A stretch of DNA of 64,000 bases from Stenotrophomonas sp. 364 (lineage in GTDB: Bacteria; Pseudomonadota; Gammaproteobacteria; Xanthomonadales; Xanthomonadaceae): positions 660,001-724,000 of the forward strand of contig NZ_CP047135.1 of NCBI RefSeq assembly GCF_009832905.1, read 5' to 3'. The notes under the pieces were generated by a model, which saw nothing but the letters and a program-made list of their open reading frames with translations, ran no database searches and was not told where the DNA came from. Below, piece after piece: positions 45,882 through 54,869 of the stretch. Made by a program: the position numbers and the translations under genes. The stretch's first letter is position 1; each line of letters begins with the position of its first letter.

Positions 45882-46583
45882 ATGCCGCGCTTTACCGAAC
45901 TACGCGTGCAGTCCAGCCCCGCGGTCACCCGCGCCGGGCGCGTGCTGGAAGGCTTTCCCTTCAGCGCGGACGCCTACCATGTGGCCGCCCTTTTCATGGC
46001 CGCGTTGCCACGTGACTACGTGCTTGATGGCGCCAGCCTGCTGACCCTGCAATGCGGGCCGCACGGCGATGAACCGGTCTACCAGCGCTTCCCGGGGGCC
46101 AGCGTGGTGTGCGTGGACCCGTTCGATTTTGCCGCTTACGCCGACAGCGACCCGGCAACCCGCGAGCGGGCGGTGCTGGCGCTGATCGAACAGCACGGGT
46201 TGGCGCTGATCGACCGCGTCGAGGCCGATCCGGCCCCGTGGCGGGCGGCGGCCGCTTTGGTACGCGCACAGGGCTTCCAGCGCGAGGACGAGGTGGCACG
46301 GCTGGGCCGCGCGCTGCCGGGCCGGGCCGGCTGGATCCGGGTCTACCGCGGGCTGGGGGCCGGCGTGGGCGAGCGGTGGCAGGCGCGTGTGCTGGACCGC
46401 GGCGGGGCGGTCATCGCCTGCCACCCGATGCGCAGCCCGGCCGCGCTGGACCAGCGCGACTGGTTCAAGCGCTCGGCCTGGGAGCAGGGCGTGTTCGTGG
46501 TGCGCCAGCGCCTGGGGGAGGCGGTTTTCACGCTGGAACCGCCCAGCGCGACGGGCCCGGGCAGCAGCTGGATGGCTCTCTGA
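45882..46583 (+). CDS. Hypothetical protein, 233 residues
   Basis: Not recognised. Soluble, no signal peptide. Two regions stand out: GASLLTLQCGPHGDEPVYQR with VVCVDPFDFAAY, and the C-terminal AVIACHPMRSPAALDQRDWF. ATG 45882 gives the shortest plausible protein; the frame is open upstream but overlaps the DUF4287 gene. Confidence 0.65.
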   Translation: MPRFTELRVQSSPAVTRAGRVLEGFPFSADAYHVAALFMAALPRDYVLDGASLLTLQCGPHGDEPVYQRFPGASVVCVDPFDFAAYADSDPATRERAVLALIEQHGLALIDRVEADPAPWRAAAALVRAQGFQREDEVARLGRALPGRAGWIRVYRGLGAGVGERWQARVLDRGGAVIACHPMRSPAALDQRDWFKRSAWEQGVFVVRQRLGEAVFTLEPPSATGPGSSWMAL

Positions 46584-46650
46584 ATGATTTCACCTGCAAC
46601 TGTCACGCTGATCGTGTCTAATACCGCTCCCCACGCACAGCCCCACCCCC

Positions 46651-47358
46651 ATGTCCCTTGATTCCCATGGCCCCGCGCCGTGCGACGACGCTGACGGCCA
46701 CCTGGTCACCGCCGGCCCGCTGACCCCGCCGCCGGACAGTGCCGGCACCGTCGCCGATGAAAAAGCGCTGCGCCATTCGGTGGCCGAGGATGTGCAGGGC
46801 ATGATCCTGGCCACGCTGGTGGCCTCGCTCGGCCTGGCCATCTTCGCCAAGGGCGGGTTGATGATCGGCGGCATGGCCGGCCTGGCGTTCCTGGCGCACT
46901 ACGCCTTCGACTGGAACTTCGGCCTGGTGTTCGTGCTGGTCAACCTGCCGTTCTACTGGGTGGCCGTGCGCCGGATGGGCTGGGAGTTCACCCTGAAGAC
47001 GTTCGCGGCGGTCACCGCGTGCGGCGCGCTCACCGACCTGCTGCCGCGCTGGGCCGATTTCGCCCATATCGCCCCGCTGTATTCGGCGCTGGTGGGCGGC
47101 GCGCTGGCCGGCCTCGGCATCCTGTTCTACATCCGCCACCGCGCCAGCCTGGGCGGCATCGGCATCCTGGCGGTGTACCTGCAGCGCACCCGCGGCTGGA
47201 GCGCCGGCAAGGTACAGATGTCGTTCGACACGCTGTTGATGTGCGTGGCGTTCTTCGTGCTGTCCCCGTCGCAGGTGATGTATTCGGCGATCGGTGCGGT
47301 GGTGCTCAGCCTGGTGCTGATGTTCAACCACCGCCCGGGCCGTTACATGGGGGTGTAA
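46651..47358 (+). CDS. YitT family membrane protein
   Basis: 235 residues. After a ~45-residue polar N-terminus there are five hydrophobic segments, with the YitT pattern GLAIFAKGGLMIGGMAGLAF and ASLGGIGILAVYLQRTRGW. Role unknown. Confidence 0.82.
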   Translation: MSLDSHGPAPCDDADGHLVTAGPLTPPPDSAGTVADEKALRHSVAEDVQGMILATLVASLGLAIFAKGGLMIGGMAGLAFLAHYAFDWNFGLVFVLVNLPFYWVAVRRMGWEFTLKTFAAVTACGALTDLLPRWADFAHIAPLYSALVGGALAGLGILFYIRHRASLGGIGILAVYLQRTRGWSAGKVQMSFDTLLMCVAFFVLSPSQVMYSAIGAVVLSLVLMFNHRPGRYMGV

Positions 47359-47368
47359 GCCCCCCGCA

Positions 47369-47914
47369 TCATCCGGTAGGCGCCGACCGTGGGTCGGCAC
47401 GCAGGCGTTGCAGCCGGGCGTATACCGGGCAGTCCGGGCTGTGCGCGCCGGGCAGGTAGCCCAGGCTCATCAGGAACTCGCCGGTGATCTCGCCGCCGGT
47501 GAAACGGAACGTCTTCTTGAACAGCTTCACCCACGCCGCCTTGTCCTGCGGGTGGTACGCGTCCAGCCACGCCGCGAAGCTGCCGTGGCTGGCGCGTAGC
47601 TGCTGGATCACCTGCGCGTTGTGCACTGCTGCGTGCACCTTGAGCCGGTTGCGGATGATGCCGGCATCGTTGAGCAGGCGCTCGATGTCGCGCTCGCCGT
47701 AAGCCGCCACGGTATCCACGTCGAAGCCGGAATAAGCCGCGCGAAAGCCCTCGCGCTTCTTCAGGATGGTTTCCCAGCTCAGGCCGGCCTGGTTGATTTC
47801 CAGCAGCAGCCGTTCGAACAGCTCGCGCTCGTCGCGCTGCGGGAAGCCGTATTCGTGGTCGTGGTAATGGCCGTGGACCGGGTGGCCGGGGGCGATGAGG
47901 CAGTAGCCGCTCAT
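47369..47914 (-). CDS. tag: DNA-3-methyladenine glycosylase I, with REP sequence in its 3' coding end
   Basis: Removes 3-methyladenine from alkylated DNA. 181 residues from ATG 47914. Zinc-site residues Cys5, His18, His158 and Cys162 and the active-site glutamate near 39 (LLLEINQAGLSW) fit E. coli Tag. The last ~10 codons (RADPRSAPTG) are encoded by a SMAG palindrome. Start overlaps the DUF4153 stop (ATGA). Confidence 0.93.
   Translation of the reverse strand: MSGYCLIAPGHPVHGHYHDHEYGFPQRDERELFERLLLEINQAGLSWETILKKREGFRAAYSGFDVDTVAAYGERDIERLLNDAGIIRNRLKVHAAVHNAQVIQQLRASHGSFAAWLDAYHPQDKAAWVKLFKKTFRFTGGEITGEFLMSLGYLPGAHSPDCPVYARLQRLRADPRSAPTG
47376..47400 (-). repeat. SMAG-type REP palindrome inside the tag coding end
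   Basis: GTAG then GC GCCGACC GTG GGTCGGC, a 7-bp stem. It begins five bases from the tag stop and is translated into the C-terminus. Confidence 0.7.
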
Positions 47915-49713
47915 GGGCGTGATTCCTTGTAGGCGGTTTCGTCGATGGTCTGGGCGGGCCCGCCGTCGATGGACAGGCGGGGCCAGCGCGGTGCCTGCAG
48001 CTGCAGCTGGCCGTCGCGCAACGCGGTGTTGCCACGGGCGACGCCGTTCGTGCCGTCGCCCTCCGGGAAGGACAGCGTGCCGACGTCCTGCCACCGGCCT
48101 GCATCACGGGCATGCACCCGGCAGTAGGCGCGACGATGTGGCGACAGGTTGCACAGCAGCACCTCGTCCACGCCGTCGCTGTCCAGGTCGCGGCGCAGCA
48201 CCACGCAGTCCTGGCCTACGTCCAGGCAGTCGCTGGTGGCCAGCGTGCGCGCCAGCACGGCCTGCCACCAGTCCGGGTCCGGGGCGGGCAGGCCCTTGGC
48301 GAGGGTCAGCTGGCGCTGCAGCGCGGGGAGATCGGCAATGCCATCGTCGATGTCGCCCAGTTGGTTGTCCGGGCCCCACCGCGTGTCGCGGGCCAGCGCG
48401 GAGGCGATTACGCCGGCGGCGCGTGCATCCTGGCTGAAACGCGGGTCGCGCTGCAGCGTCTTGAGCGCGTCCACGCCGTGGCGGCCGTAGGCGAAGCGCA
48501 GGGTGGTGGCCTGCTCGGCATCGATCGCCGGTGCACCGGCCTGCACGCGCGCCAGCTGGCTGCCGGCACTGATCCGCAGCGGGTCGAGCAGCGGCGAGTT
48601 GGCCAGCACCGCGCTGCCCAGCACCGCCCAGCACATCCAGCGGTTCACCGGCTCAAGCCGCTGCAGCCAGCGCGCGCCCGGGCGCAGCACCGCCAGCGCA
48701 TAGCCCAGTGCGTAGCCGCACACCAGCACCGCCACCAGCGCGCCCCAGAAGCGTTCCGGGGTCCAGCCGTACTGGGCGATGCGCAGGCCCATCGCGTACA
48801 GCGCCACGGCGGCGTAGACCGGCAACGCCAGCAGGGCCGCCTCGACCAGCCGGCGCAGCCAGGCCGGGTAGGGCGGCTGGTCGCTGTCGTGCTGGTAGAC
48901 CGCGTTGACGAACATCACCAGCAGCAGCGACAGGGTGATCAGCAGGCTGGCCGCCGAGCGGGTGCGCCACAGCGGCTCGAGCCCCGTGAACGGCAGGCTG
49001 AGCACGAACAGCAGCGCGATGAAGGCCAGCAGCGGCAACAGCCCGCGCCCCACCGCGAACAGCACCGAACGCACCATCTGGATGGCGCGGTGCTGGGTCC
49101 GCCCGATCAGCACGCCGAAGCCGAACAGGGTCCCGGTGGCCAGCGCAATGAACGCCGCCTCGCCGAACAGGTCGCGGAAAAAGCGGATAGCCACCAGCTG
49201 GAACAGCGCCGCCCACAGCCACAACAGCAGCCAGGTCAGCCCGGTGAAGGCCACGGCCAATGCCAGCGTCAATCCGTTCTGCCAGGCGTGTTCGAACAGG
49301 GCCGCGTAGGGCGCACGCCAGTGGCCGTGCTGCAGCCGGAACTGCCACCACGGCAGGCTCACGAACACGGCGATGGCCATGCTGATCGAGAACGGCCACA
49401 GCACGCCGCTCTGCTCCAGCCCCGTCGCCCCGCCACCGAGCGTCCAGCCGATGCCGCTGGCCAGGGCCAGCACCAGCAGCGAGGCCAGCCCGGCGTGCAG
49501 CCACAGGCGTCGATCACGCAGCTGCACCAGCGTCAGGGCGACGGCGGTGGGCACGCTCAGCACCCAGGCATACCAGCACACGCGGTTGCCGAGAGCGTGG
49601 AAGGGCCAGCTGTCGGCGGTTTCCTGCGCGGCGTACAGCATCAGCCCCTGCAGCAATGCGATCAGCACGATGGCGCTGCGCGAGGTGGTGGGGAGTGCAG
49701 GGCTGGCAGTCAT
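47911..49713 (-). CDS. DUF4153 family membrane protein
   Basis: 600 residues from ATG 49713 (MTASPALPTTSRSAIVLIAL). About ten hydrophobic helices in the first ~390 residues, followed by a soluble domain with ATTLRFAYGRHGVDALKTLQ and SDCLDVGQDCVVL. Function unknown. Confidence 0.8.
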   Translation of the reverse strand: MTASPALPTTSRSAIVLIALLQGLMLYAAQETADSWPFHALGNRVCWYAWVLSVPTAVALTLVQLRDRRLWLHAGLASLLVLALASGIGWTLGGGATGLEQSGVLWPFSISMAIAVFVSLPWWQFRLQHGHWRAPYAALFEHAWQNGLTLALAVAFTGLTWLLLWLWAALFQLVAIRFFRDLFGEAAFIALATGTLFGFGVLIGRTQHRAIQMVRSVLFAVGRGLLPLLAFIALLFVLSLPFTGLEPLWRTRSAASLLITLSLLLVMFVNAVYQHDSDQPPYPAWLRRLVEAALLALPVYAAVALYAMGLRIAQYGWTPERFWGALVAVLVCGYALGYALAVLRPGARWLQRLEPVNRWMCWAVLGSAVLANSPLLDPLRISAGSQLARVQAGAPAIDAEQATTLRFAYGRHGVDALKTLQRDPRFSQDARAAGVIASALARDTRWGPDNQLGDIDDGIADLPALQRQLTLAKGLPAPDPDWWQAVLARTLATSDCLDVGQDCVVLRRDLDSDGVDEVLLCNLSPHRRAYCRVHARDAGRWQDVGTLSFPEGDGTNGVARGNTALRDGQLQLQAPRWPRLSIDGGPAQTIDETAYKESRP

Positions 49714-49793
49714 GCGGTGCGGTCCTTCCTGGGAGGCCTGCATCCTAGCAGCGCTCACGCCCGTGCCCCGGGCCCAGCGGGTAGAATGGGCGC

Positions 49794-50360
49794 ATGTCCG
49801 AGCTCTCCACCTCCCTCGCCCATCACCTGCTGGTCGCGCTGCCGTCGCTGACCGATCCCACCTTCGCGCGCAGCGTGGCGCTGATCTGCCAGCACGACGA
49901 CAACGGTGCCATGGGCGTGCTGGTCAACCAGCCGTCCGAGTACACCCTGGGCGACGTGCTGGCGCAGATGGAAATCACCACCGACAGCCCCGACCTGCGG
50001 GGCCAGATCGTGCTCAACGGCGGCCCGGTGCATCCCGAGCGCGGCTTTGTCATCCATGACGATGCGCGCAGCTGGGATTCCAGCCTGGCCGTGGGCGAGG
50101 GCGTGTACCTGACCACCTCGCGCGACATCCTCGAAGCGATGGCCCGCGGCGAAGGCCCGCGCAACGCCCTGGTCACCCTTGGCTGCGCCGGCTGGAGCGA
50201 AGGTCAGCTGGAAAGCGAGCTGGGTGAGAACAGCTGGCTGACTGTGCCGGCCGATAGCGAACTGCTGTTCAGCACGCCATTCGAACAGCGCTGGCAGGGC
50301 GCCGCCTCGCGCATTGGCGTCGACCTGTTCCTGCTCACCGATTACAGCGGCCATGTCTGA
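49794..50360 (+). CDS. algH: YqgE/AlgH family protein
   Basis: 188 residues. Core [33 protein letters not shown] and [14 protein letters not shown] is the family pattern, with [18 protein letters not shown] near the C-terminus. The overlap with ruvX is conserved across many proteobacteria. Molecular function unsettled. Confidence 0.92.
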   Translation: MSELSTSLAHHLLVALPSLTDPTFARSVALICQHDDNGAMGVLVNQPSEYTLGDVLAQMEITTDSPDLRGQIVLNGGPVHPERGFVIHDDARSWDSSLAVGEGVYLTTSRDILEAMARGEGPRNALVTLGCAGWSEGQLESELGENSWLTVPADSELLFSTPFEQRWQGAASRIGVDLFLLTDYSGHV

Positions 50361-50850
50361 GCCCGCCGTGCCACCGCCGGCCGCTGGCGCCCCCGGCACC
50401 ATCCGCCGCGATGGCACCGTGCTGGGCTTCGACGTCGGCTCGCGCCGCATCGGCGTGGCCATCGGCAGTTCGTTCGGCACCCACGCACGCGCGATCGCGG
50501 TCGTGGATGTGCACGGCAACGGCCCGGACTGGCCCGCGGTAGAGCGCCTGATCAAAGAATGGCGGCCTGACGGCCTGGTGGTCGGCGACCCGCTCACCCT
50601 GGATGGCCAGGAGCAGCCCAACCGCAAGCGTGCGCAGGGCTTTGCCCGCCAGCTGCGGGAGCGTTTCAAGCTGCCGGTGGTGCTGGTCGACGAGCGCTCC
50701 AGCTCGGTCGAAGCGGCCCGCCGGTTTGCCGTCGAACGTGCCGAAGGCCGCAAGCGTCGCCGCGATGCCGCCACCCTCGACGCCGTGGCCGCCGCGGTCA
50801 TCATCGAGCGCTGGTTGTCCTGCCCGGACGATGCCACCCCCGTTTCCTGA
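50353..50850 (+). CDS. ruvX: Holliday junction resolvase-like protein RuvX (YqgF)
   Basis: 165 residues from ATG 50353, inside the algH 3' end by eight bases. RNase H-like fold with [38 protein letters not shown] and a C-terminal [10 protein letters not shown]. Members process pre-16S rRNA in E. coli and act on junctions in vitro. Confidence 0.93.
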   Translation: MSEPAVPPPAAGAPGTIRRDGTVLGFDVGSRRIGVAIGSSFGTHARAIAVVDVHGNGPDWPAVERLIKEWRPDGLVVGDPLTLDGQEQPNRKRAQGFARQLRERFKLPVVLVDERSSSVEAARRFAVERAEGRKRRRDAATLDAVAAAVIIERWLSCPDDATPVS

Positions 50851-50867
50851 CTCACAGACCCCCGCCC

Positions 50868-51818
50868 ATGACCGCTTCGCAACTTGATTCCGATGGACGC
50901 CTTCGCCACCTGCTGACCCTGGAAGGTCTGCCCCGTCAAACCCTGTTGCAGCTGCTCGACCGTGCCGGCCAGATCCGCGATGCGGCAGTGGGCCGGGTGG
51001 GCAACAAGCGCCACGTGCTGGGCGGCGCGGCGGTATGCACGCTGTTCTTCGAACCGTCCACGCGCACCCGCAGCTCGTTCCAGCTGGCCGCGCAGCGGCT
51101 GGGCGCGGACGTGCTTAATTTCGACGCCTCGACCTCGTCCACGCGCAAGGGCGAAACCGCCTGCGACACGCTGAAGAACCTGGAAGCGATGGGCGTGCGC
51201 GGCTTCGTGGTGCGCCACCCCGACGACGGCGCCGTGGCGGCCCTGGCGGCGGCCGCAGGCGAGGGCACCGCGCTGGTCAATGCCGGTGACGGTCGCAGCT
51301 CGCACCCGACCCAGGGCCTGCTGGACATGCTGACCCTGCGCCAGGCCAAGGGCAGCGATTTTTCGAAGATGAAGGTGGTGATCGTCGGCGACGTGAAGCA
51401 CTCGCGCGTCGCCCGTACCGACCTGCACGCGCTGCGTACACTGGGCGTGGGCGAGATCCGCGTGTGCGGCCCGCAGTCGCTGCTGCCGGACGATGACACC
51501 CTGAAGGGCTGCATCGTCGGCCAGGATTTCGACGCCATGTTGGAAGGCGTGGATGCGCTGATGATGCTGCGCCTGCAGCGCGAGCGCATGGAAGAGGGCC
51601 TGGTGCCGTCGATCGAGCAGTACCACGCGCAGTACGGTCTGGACGTGAAGCGCCTCAAGCGCGCCGGCACCGATGCCGCCGTGCTGCACCCGGGCCCGAT
51701 CAACCGCGGCGTGGAAGTCACCGACGAAGTGGCCGACGGCCCGCAGTCGTGGGTACTGCGCCAGGTCGCCAACGGCGTCGCCGTGCGCATGGCGGTGTTG
51801 GAGACGTTGTTGGGGTGA
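50868..51818 (+). CDS. pyrB: Aspartate carbamoyltransferase catalytic subunit
   Basis: Second step of pyrimidine synthesis. 316 residues; phosphate-binding FFEPSTRTRSSFQLA, DASTSSTRKGE, HPTQGLLDMLTL and HPGPINRGVE are all present. The algH-ruvX-pyrB order is conserved. No pyrI follows. Confidence 0.96.
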   Translation: MTASQLDSDGRLRHLLTLEGLPRQTLLQLLDRAGQIRDAAVGRVGNKRHVLGGAAVCTLFFEPSTRTRSSFQLAAQRLGADVLNFDASTSSTRKGETACDTLKNLEAMGVRGFVVRHPDDGAVAALAAAAGEGTALVNAGDGRSSHPTQGLLDMLTLRQAKGSDFSKMKVVIVGDVKHSRVARTDLHALRTLGVGEIRVCGPQSLLPDDDTLKGCIVGQDFDAMLEGVDALMMLRLQRERMEEGLVPSIEQYHAQYGLDVKRLKRAGTDAAVLHPGPINRGVEVTDEVADGPQSWVLRQVANGVAVRMAVLETLLG

Positions 51819-52229
51819 TTGACGACCGTCGCAGCCGGGTGGAGCCCGGCGCTAAGAGGGGCGACTTCATCTGCCGCCGCGTATCGCCGGGCTCTACCCG
51901 GTTGCCGTTGCGTTTGCTTTTGACATCGGGCAAATGTATCCGGGCGGCACCGATGTGGAATGTCAGGCTTCCCTGCTTGCACATGTTTCTGCTTCAGCAC
52001 TGAATCAAGGGTGCGTACTGGCGCGTAATTGCCATCCAGGTTGTCGCATGTGGGTCACGCGTCGTACTAGGTTTGTGGGTACCGAAGCCGCGGGCTAGAT
52101 TCGATTCTCAATATCGCAACGACCGAATCAATCCATTGGATCGGTTGATAGCGTGACAGCATGCCAGCGCCGCGATAAAGCCAATCGTAAGATCGACCTG
52201 AATCCAACTGGGCGACGGCGGTCTTTGGC
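51819..52229. other. 411-bp gap after pyrB
   Basis: Holds a degenerate SMAG pair at 51831-51900, then AT-richer DNA with a small imperfect palindrome around TCAATCCATTGGATCGGTTGA (near 52126-52146). I see no gene. The drop in GC begins here. Confidence 0.5.
51831..51900. repeat. Degenerate SMAG pair
   Basis: GCAGCCGGGTGGAGCCCGGCG, a central ~40 bases, then CCGGGCTCTACCCGG ending in a CTAC tail. The heads are diverged from the canonical form. Confidence 0.5.
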
Positions 52230-53096
52230 GTGCGGATCCTACGGCGATGCATGGAACTGGGGCTGCTCACCTGTGTGGGGGCTACTGACGTTGCGCATAG
52301 CAGTGAATCGTTCGAGTCCCGGTTTCATGCTTTCAGGGCCGAGGCGGCCAAGGTGCTTGCGCTGCGGGAGGGGAACCGAAGATCTGAGATTCGCGTGGCA
52401 TTTGATCGCCAGTTCGCGACTGTCGATCTACCTTCCCTTTCCAGCGATGACGCAGGTTATTTTCTCCGGGCGCTGGCGGACGTAACCTTCCACCAGCCGG
52501 ATGCAGACCTGACGGCGGTCGCGATGCAGGTGGTGCTGCGCCACGAGCTGACAGAGCTTCAGCCGCTCTCCGGTCCCCGGCTGGTTGATCAGATGCTGCT
52601 GGGTGATCGCAGCTTTGGTGGTGCTGCAGCCTGGCGCGCACGTTTCTCCGAGTTTGACGATGCTCTGCTTCCGCAAGTCGAGCGGTTGAATTCCGGTCAT
52701 CACCGCATGTACACCATTTCAGAAGATGGTCGCCATCTTCTCGAGCTGGACTCCCACATCGCAACGGGTGATGGTTTGATCGTTGTCGGCCATCCTGCAT
52801 GTGGCTTCTCGCGTGCTGCTGCCGAATGGATGCGAGACCAGCTTGGAGACACCGGAACTCGATTGCTCTGGCTTGCGCCTGTAGACGGAAATCTGCAGTT
52901 AACGATGCTACTGCAGTGGAATCGTCAGTTCCCCTCTCAAGCGTTCGCGATTGCCCGCTCCTCAGACGATTGGCAGTTCATTGATACCTGGGATACACCC
53001 CAGTTCTTTTGGCTGGCGGGAGGGCGGATTCGCGAGCGGAGTGCGGGATGGAATGAAGGCTCTCGCGCTCTGCTACGGCGTTTCAATGCGGAGTGA
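52230..53096 (+). CDS. Thioredoxin-fold protein with a CGFS-like site
   Basis: 288 residues read from a GTG (52230); ATG 52251 is a shorter option. The short N-terminal hydrophobic segment (CMELGLLTCVGATDVAHS) may be a weak signal peptide. The C-terminal ~110 residues look like a thioredoxin fold: GDGLIVVGHPACGFSRAAAE with C191-G-F-S194 and a later cis-proline TP at 256-257 (DTPQFFWLAGGRI). The N-terminal ~180 residues are unrecognised. Codons are AT-richer than those of neighbours. Followed by a secreted cysteine-tail gene on the same strand. Confidence 0.65.
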   Translation: MRILRRCMELGLLTCVGATDVAHSSESFESRFHAFRAEAAKVLALREGNRRSEIRVAFDRQFATVDLPSLSSDDAGYFLRALADVTFHQPDADLTAVAMQVVLRHELTELQPLSGPRLVDQMLLGDRSFGGAAAWRARFSEFDDALLPQVERLNSGHHRMYTISEDGRHLLELDSHIATGDGLIVVGHPACGFSRAAAEWMRDQLGDTGTRLLWLAPVDGNLQLTMLLQWNRQFPSQAFAIARSSDDWQFIDTWDTPQFFWLAGGRIRERSAGWNEGSRALLRRFNAE

Positions 53097-53156
53097 ATTG
53101 CCGCCAATGATTCACATGCCGGTACTGACGGCCTCTTAGGGAGAGGGAGAGTGGAA

Positions 53157-53681
53157 ATGAAAGCAGCAGCTTTGTTCGTATTGGTCGCAACGCTAATCAC
53201 CACTGGAAATGCAATCGCAGGCGGCGGTGGTGAGATTCGCCCTCAAGGCATCGACGCGGCAGCGGAAAGATTGCAGGATCGCGCCCATGCACTGATACGG
53301 AGTGCAGAAGAACTCGAGTTGTTCCTTTCTGCAGAGCCAGCGTGGTCGCCGTTGCGCGCCTTGAGTGATTCGGGGCGACGGCAATTTCTCGGAAGTCTGG
53401 ATTTTTCGGACCAAGGCCTGGCGTCGTACAGTATTGCTGGCTTGCAGGGTGCGGACGAGCATCTTCAGATCAGCATCTTGGAGCTGTTTGGCGAACAGGC
53501 AAGCCTCACGGCGTTCGCAGGTGCGTCGAAGGACAGCCCATCAAGCGACCAGTCGGTACGGGCGAAGCCTCCGGCCTTGCACCCTCAACCCGGTGTGGAC
53601 TATCCGGGTTACAAGTGCGTCGGGAAGGGGACGTGCGAACAGTCTTTTCGCGACACGATCTGCATAGGAGACAATTGCTGA
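53157..53681 (+). CDS. Small secreted protein with a four-cysteine C-terminal tail
   Basis: 174 residues from ATG 53157, preceded by GGGAGAGGGAGA; a GTG two codons earlier is possible. A signal peptide (MKAAALFVLVATLITTGNA, cut near AIAG) is followed by a helical middle and a linker rich in Ser/Pro. The last 23 residues hold C154, C160, C169 and C174 (CVGKGTC, then CIGDNC), the only cysteines in the protein, so two disulfides are likely. Not recognised. It may be a substrate of the upstream thioredoxin-fold protein. Confidence 0.65.
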   Translation: MKAAALFVLVATLITTGNAIAGGGGEIRPQGIDAAAERLQDRAHALIRSAEELELFLSAEPAWSPLRALSDSGRRQFLGSLDFSDQGLASYSIAGLQGADEHLQISILELFGEQASLTAFAGASKDSPSSDQSVRAKPPALHPQPGVDYPGYKCVGKGTCEQSFRDTICIGDNC

Positions 53682-53712
53682 GCCAAGGTGTCCGCCAACT
53701 ATACGGCGGGCA

Positions 53713-54522
53713 TCATATGCCCGCGTCCCGGTACGTTTGTGCCCACAACCACGCCCACATCGCCGCATCGGCATACGTGGTATCCCACGCATTGTGGTTG
53801 CCATCCGGGTACTCGGTGTAGCGCGCGTCCTTCGCGCCGGCCTGTTCGAACGCGGCCTTCAAACGGCGGTCGTCTTCCGGCGGGACCACGTCATCGCGTG
53901 CGCCATGGAACATCCAGATCGGGGTGTGTTTCAGGCGCTGGGCGATGGCCGCGTACGGGTCGGCTTCATGGGCCACATCTTCCACGAACAGGGTCGGGCG
54001 CACCGCGCGCGGGGCCAGTACCGCGCCGCACACCGGTACGATGGCGGCAAAGCGCTGCGGGCTGTCCAGCGCGATGTTCCAACTGCCGTAGCCGCCCATC
54101 GACATGCCGGTGAGGTACTGGCGCTGCGGGTCGGCGTTGAACTCGGCCACGGTGGCATCCAGCGCGGCCAGCGCGACGCGGTTGTTGTCGCCCGACCACT
54201 CGCCGTCGCCCGGCACTTGGGGCAGCACCACCAGCGCGGGGAAGGTGTCGGCATGGCGGCGCAGGTACGGGCCCAGCCCGGCCTCGGTCTGGGCCTGGTT
54301 GTCGTTGCCGCGTTCGCCCGAACCGTGCAGGAACAACACCACCGGCAGGCGATCGGGCTGCGCCCGTGCGCCGCGTGGCACGAAGACTTGGTAGTACGCG
54401 GTACGTCCGTCCACCTTCACCGCGCGGGCTTCAAACCGGCCCACGTCCTCGCGGGTGGGCGCACACCCGGCCATCGTCACCATCGCCATTGCCCACAGCA
54501 GCCACCCGGTGCGTCGTGCCAT
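53713..54522 (-). CDS. Esterase lipoprotein (PHB depolymerase/prolyl oligopeptidase-like)
   Basis: 269 residues. Lipobox MAGC gives lipidated Cys20. Alpha/beta hydrolase with Ser141 in GMSMGGYGSW, an acid in FHGARDDVVP and His in GNHNAWDTTY. The oxyanion region LFLHGSGERG is typical of dienelactone/polyester-like esterases. Probably outer-membrane or periplasmic. Substrate not evident. Confidence 0.85.
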   Translation of the reverse strand: MARRTGWLLWAMAMVTMAGCAPTREDVGRFEARAVKVDGRTAYYQVFVPRGARAQPDRLPVVLFLHGSGERGNDNQAQTEAGLGPYLRRHADTFPALVVLPQVPGDGEWSGDNNRVALAALDATVAEFNADPQRQYLTGMSMGGYGSWNIALDSPQRFAAIVPVCGAVLAPRAVRPTLFVEDVAHEADPYAAIAQRLKHTPIWMFHGARDDVVPPEDDRRLKAAFEQAGAKDARYTEYPDGNHNAWDTTYADAAMWAWLWAQTYRDAGI

Positions 54523-54589
54523 TGCCCATCCTCGACTGAAAACGGTTTCAGTCTAGGCGCCCTGGCGCGCCGGGGCATCGTGCAGTGCA

Positions 54590-54856
54590 TCAGTCCGGGC
54601 GCGGCGCGGCGGCCAGGATCTCCATCTGTTCGATCGCCTCGGGATGCCCGTCGGCGGCGGCTGCCTGTACCTGGGCCAGGGTGGGGTGGACCACCAGCAG
54701 GATCGGGTTTTCGCACTGCGGGCAGTCGAACTGCGCTTCGTCTTCGTGCAGCTCCATCGGCATCTGGCGCGCGCTGCCCTGCCATTCGCAGGCGGCGCAG
54801 GTATACGTCGCATCGCGCCAACCGGGGACGAAGTAGTTGTCGAGGGTCACGGCCAT
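54590..54856 (-). CDS. Small zinc-ribbon protein
   Basis: 88 residues with two CxxC pairs, TCAACEWQG and DCPQCENP, which form a likely zinc ribbon. It lies 13 bases downstream of mgtE on the same strand, so it may be cotranscribed. Function unknown. Confidence 0.7.
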   Translation of the reverse strand: MAVTLDNYFVPGWRDATYTCAACEWQGSARQMPMELHEDEAQFDCPQCENPILLVVHPTLAQVQAAAADGHPEAIEQMEILAAAPRPD

Positions 54857-54869
54857 GCGGGGTCCAGGG

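Noticed and set aside
48112..49851. 579-codon open frame opposite the DUF4153 gene
   Set aside because: Gln/His/Arg-rich shadow frame with no hydrophobic or catalytic pattern.
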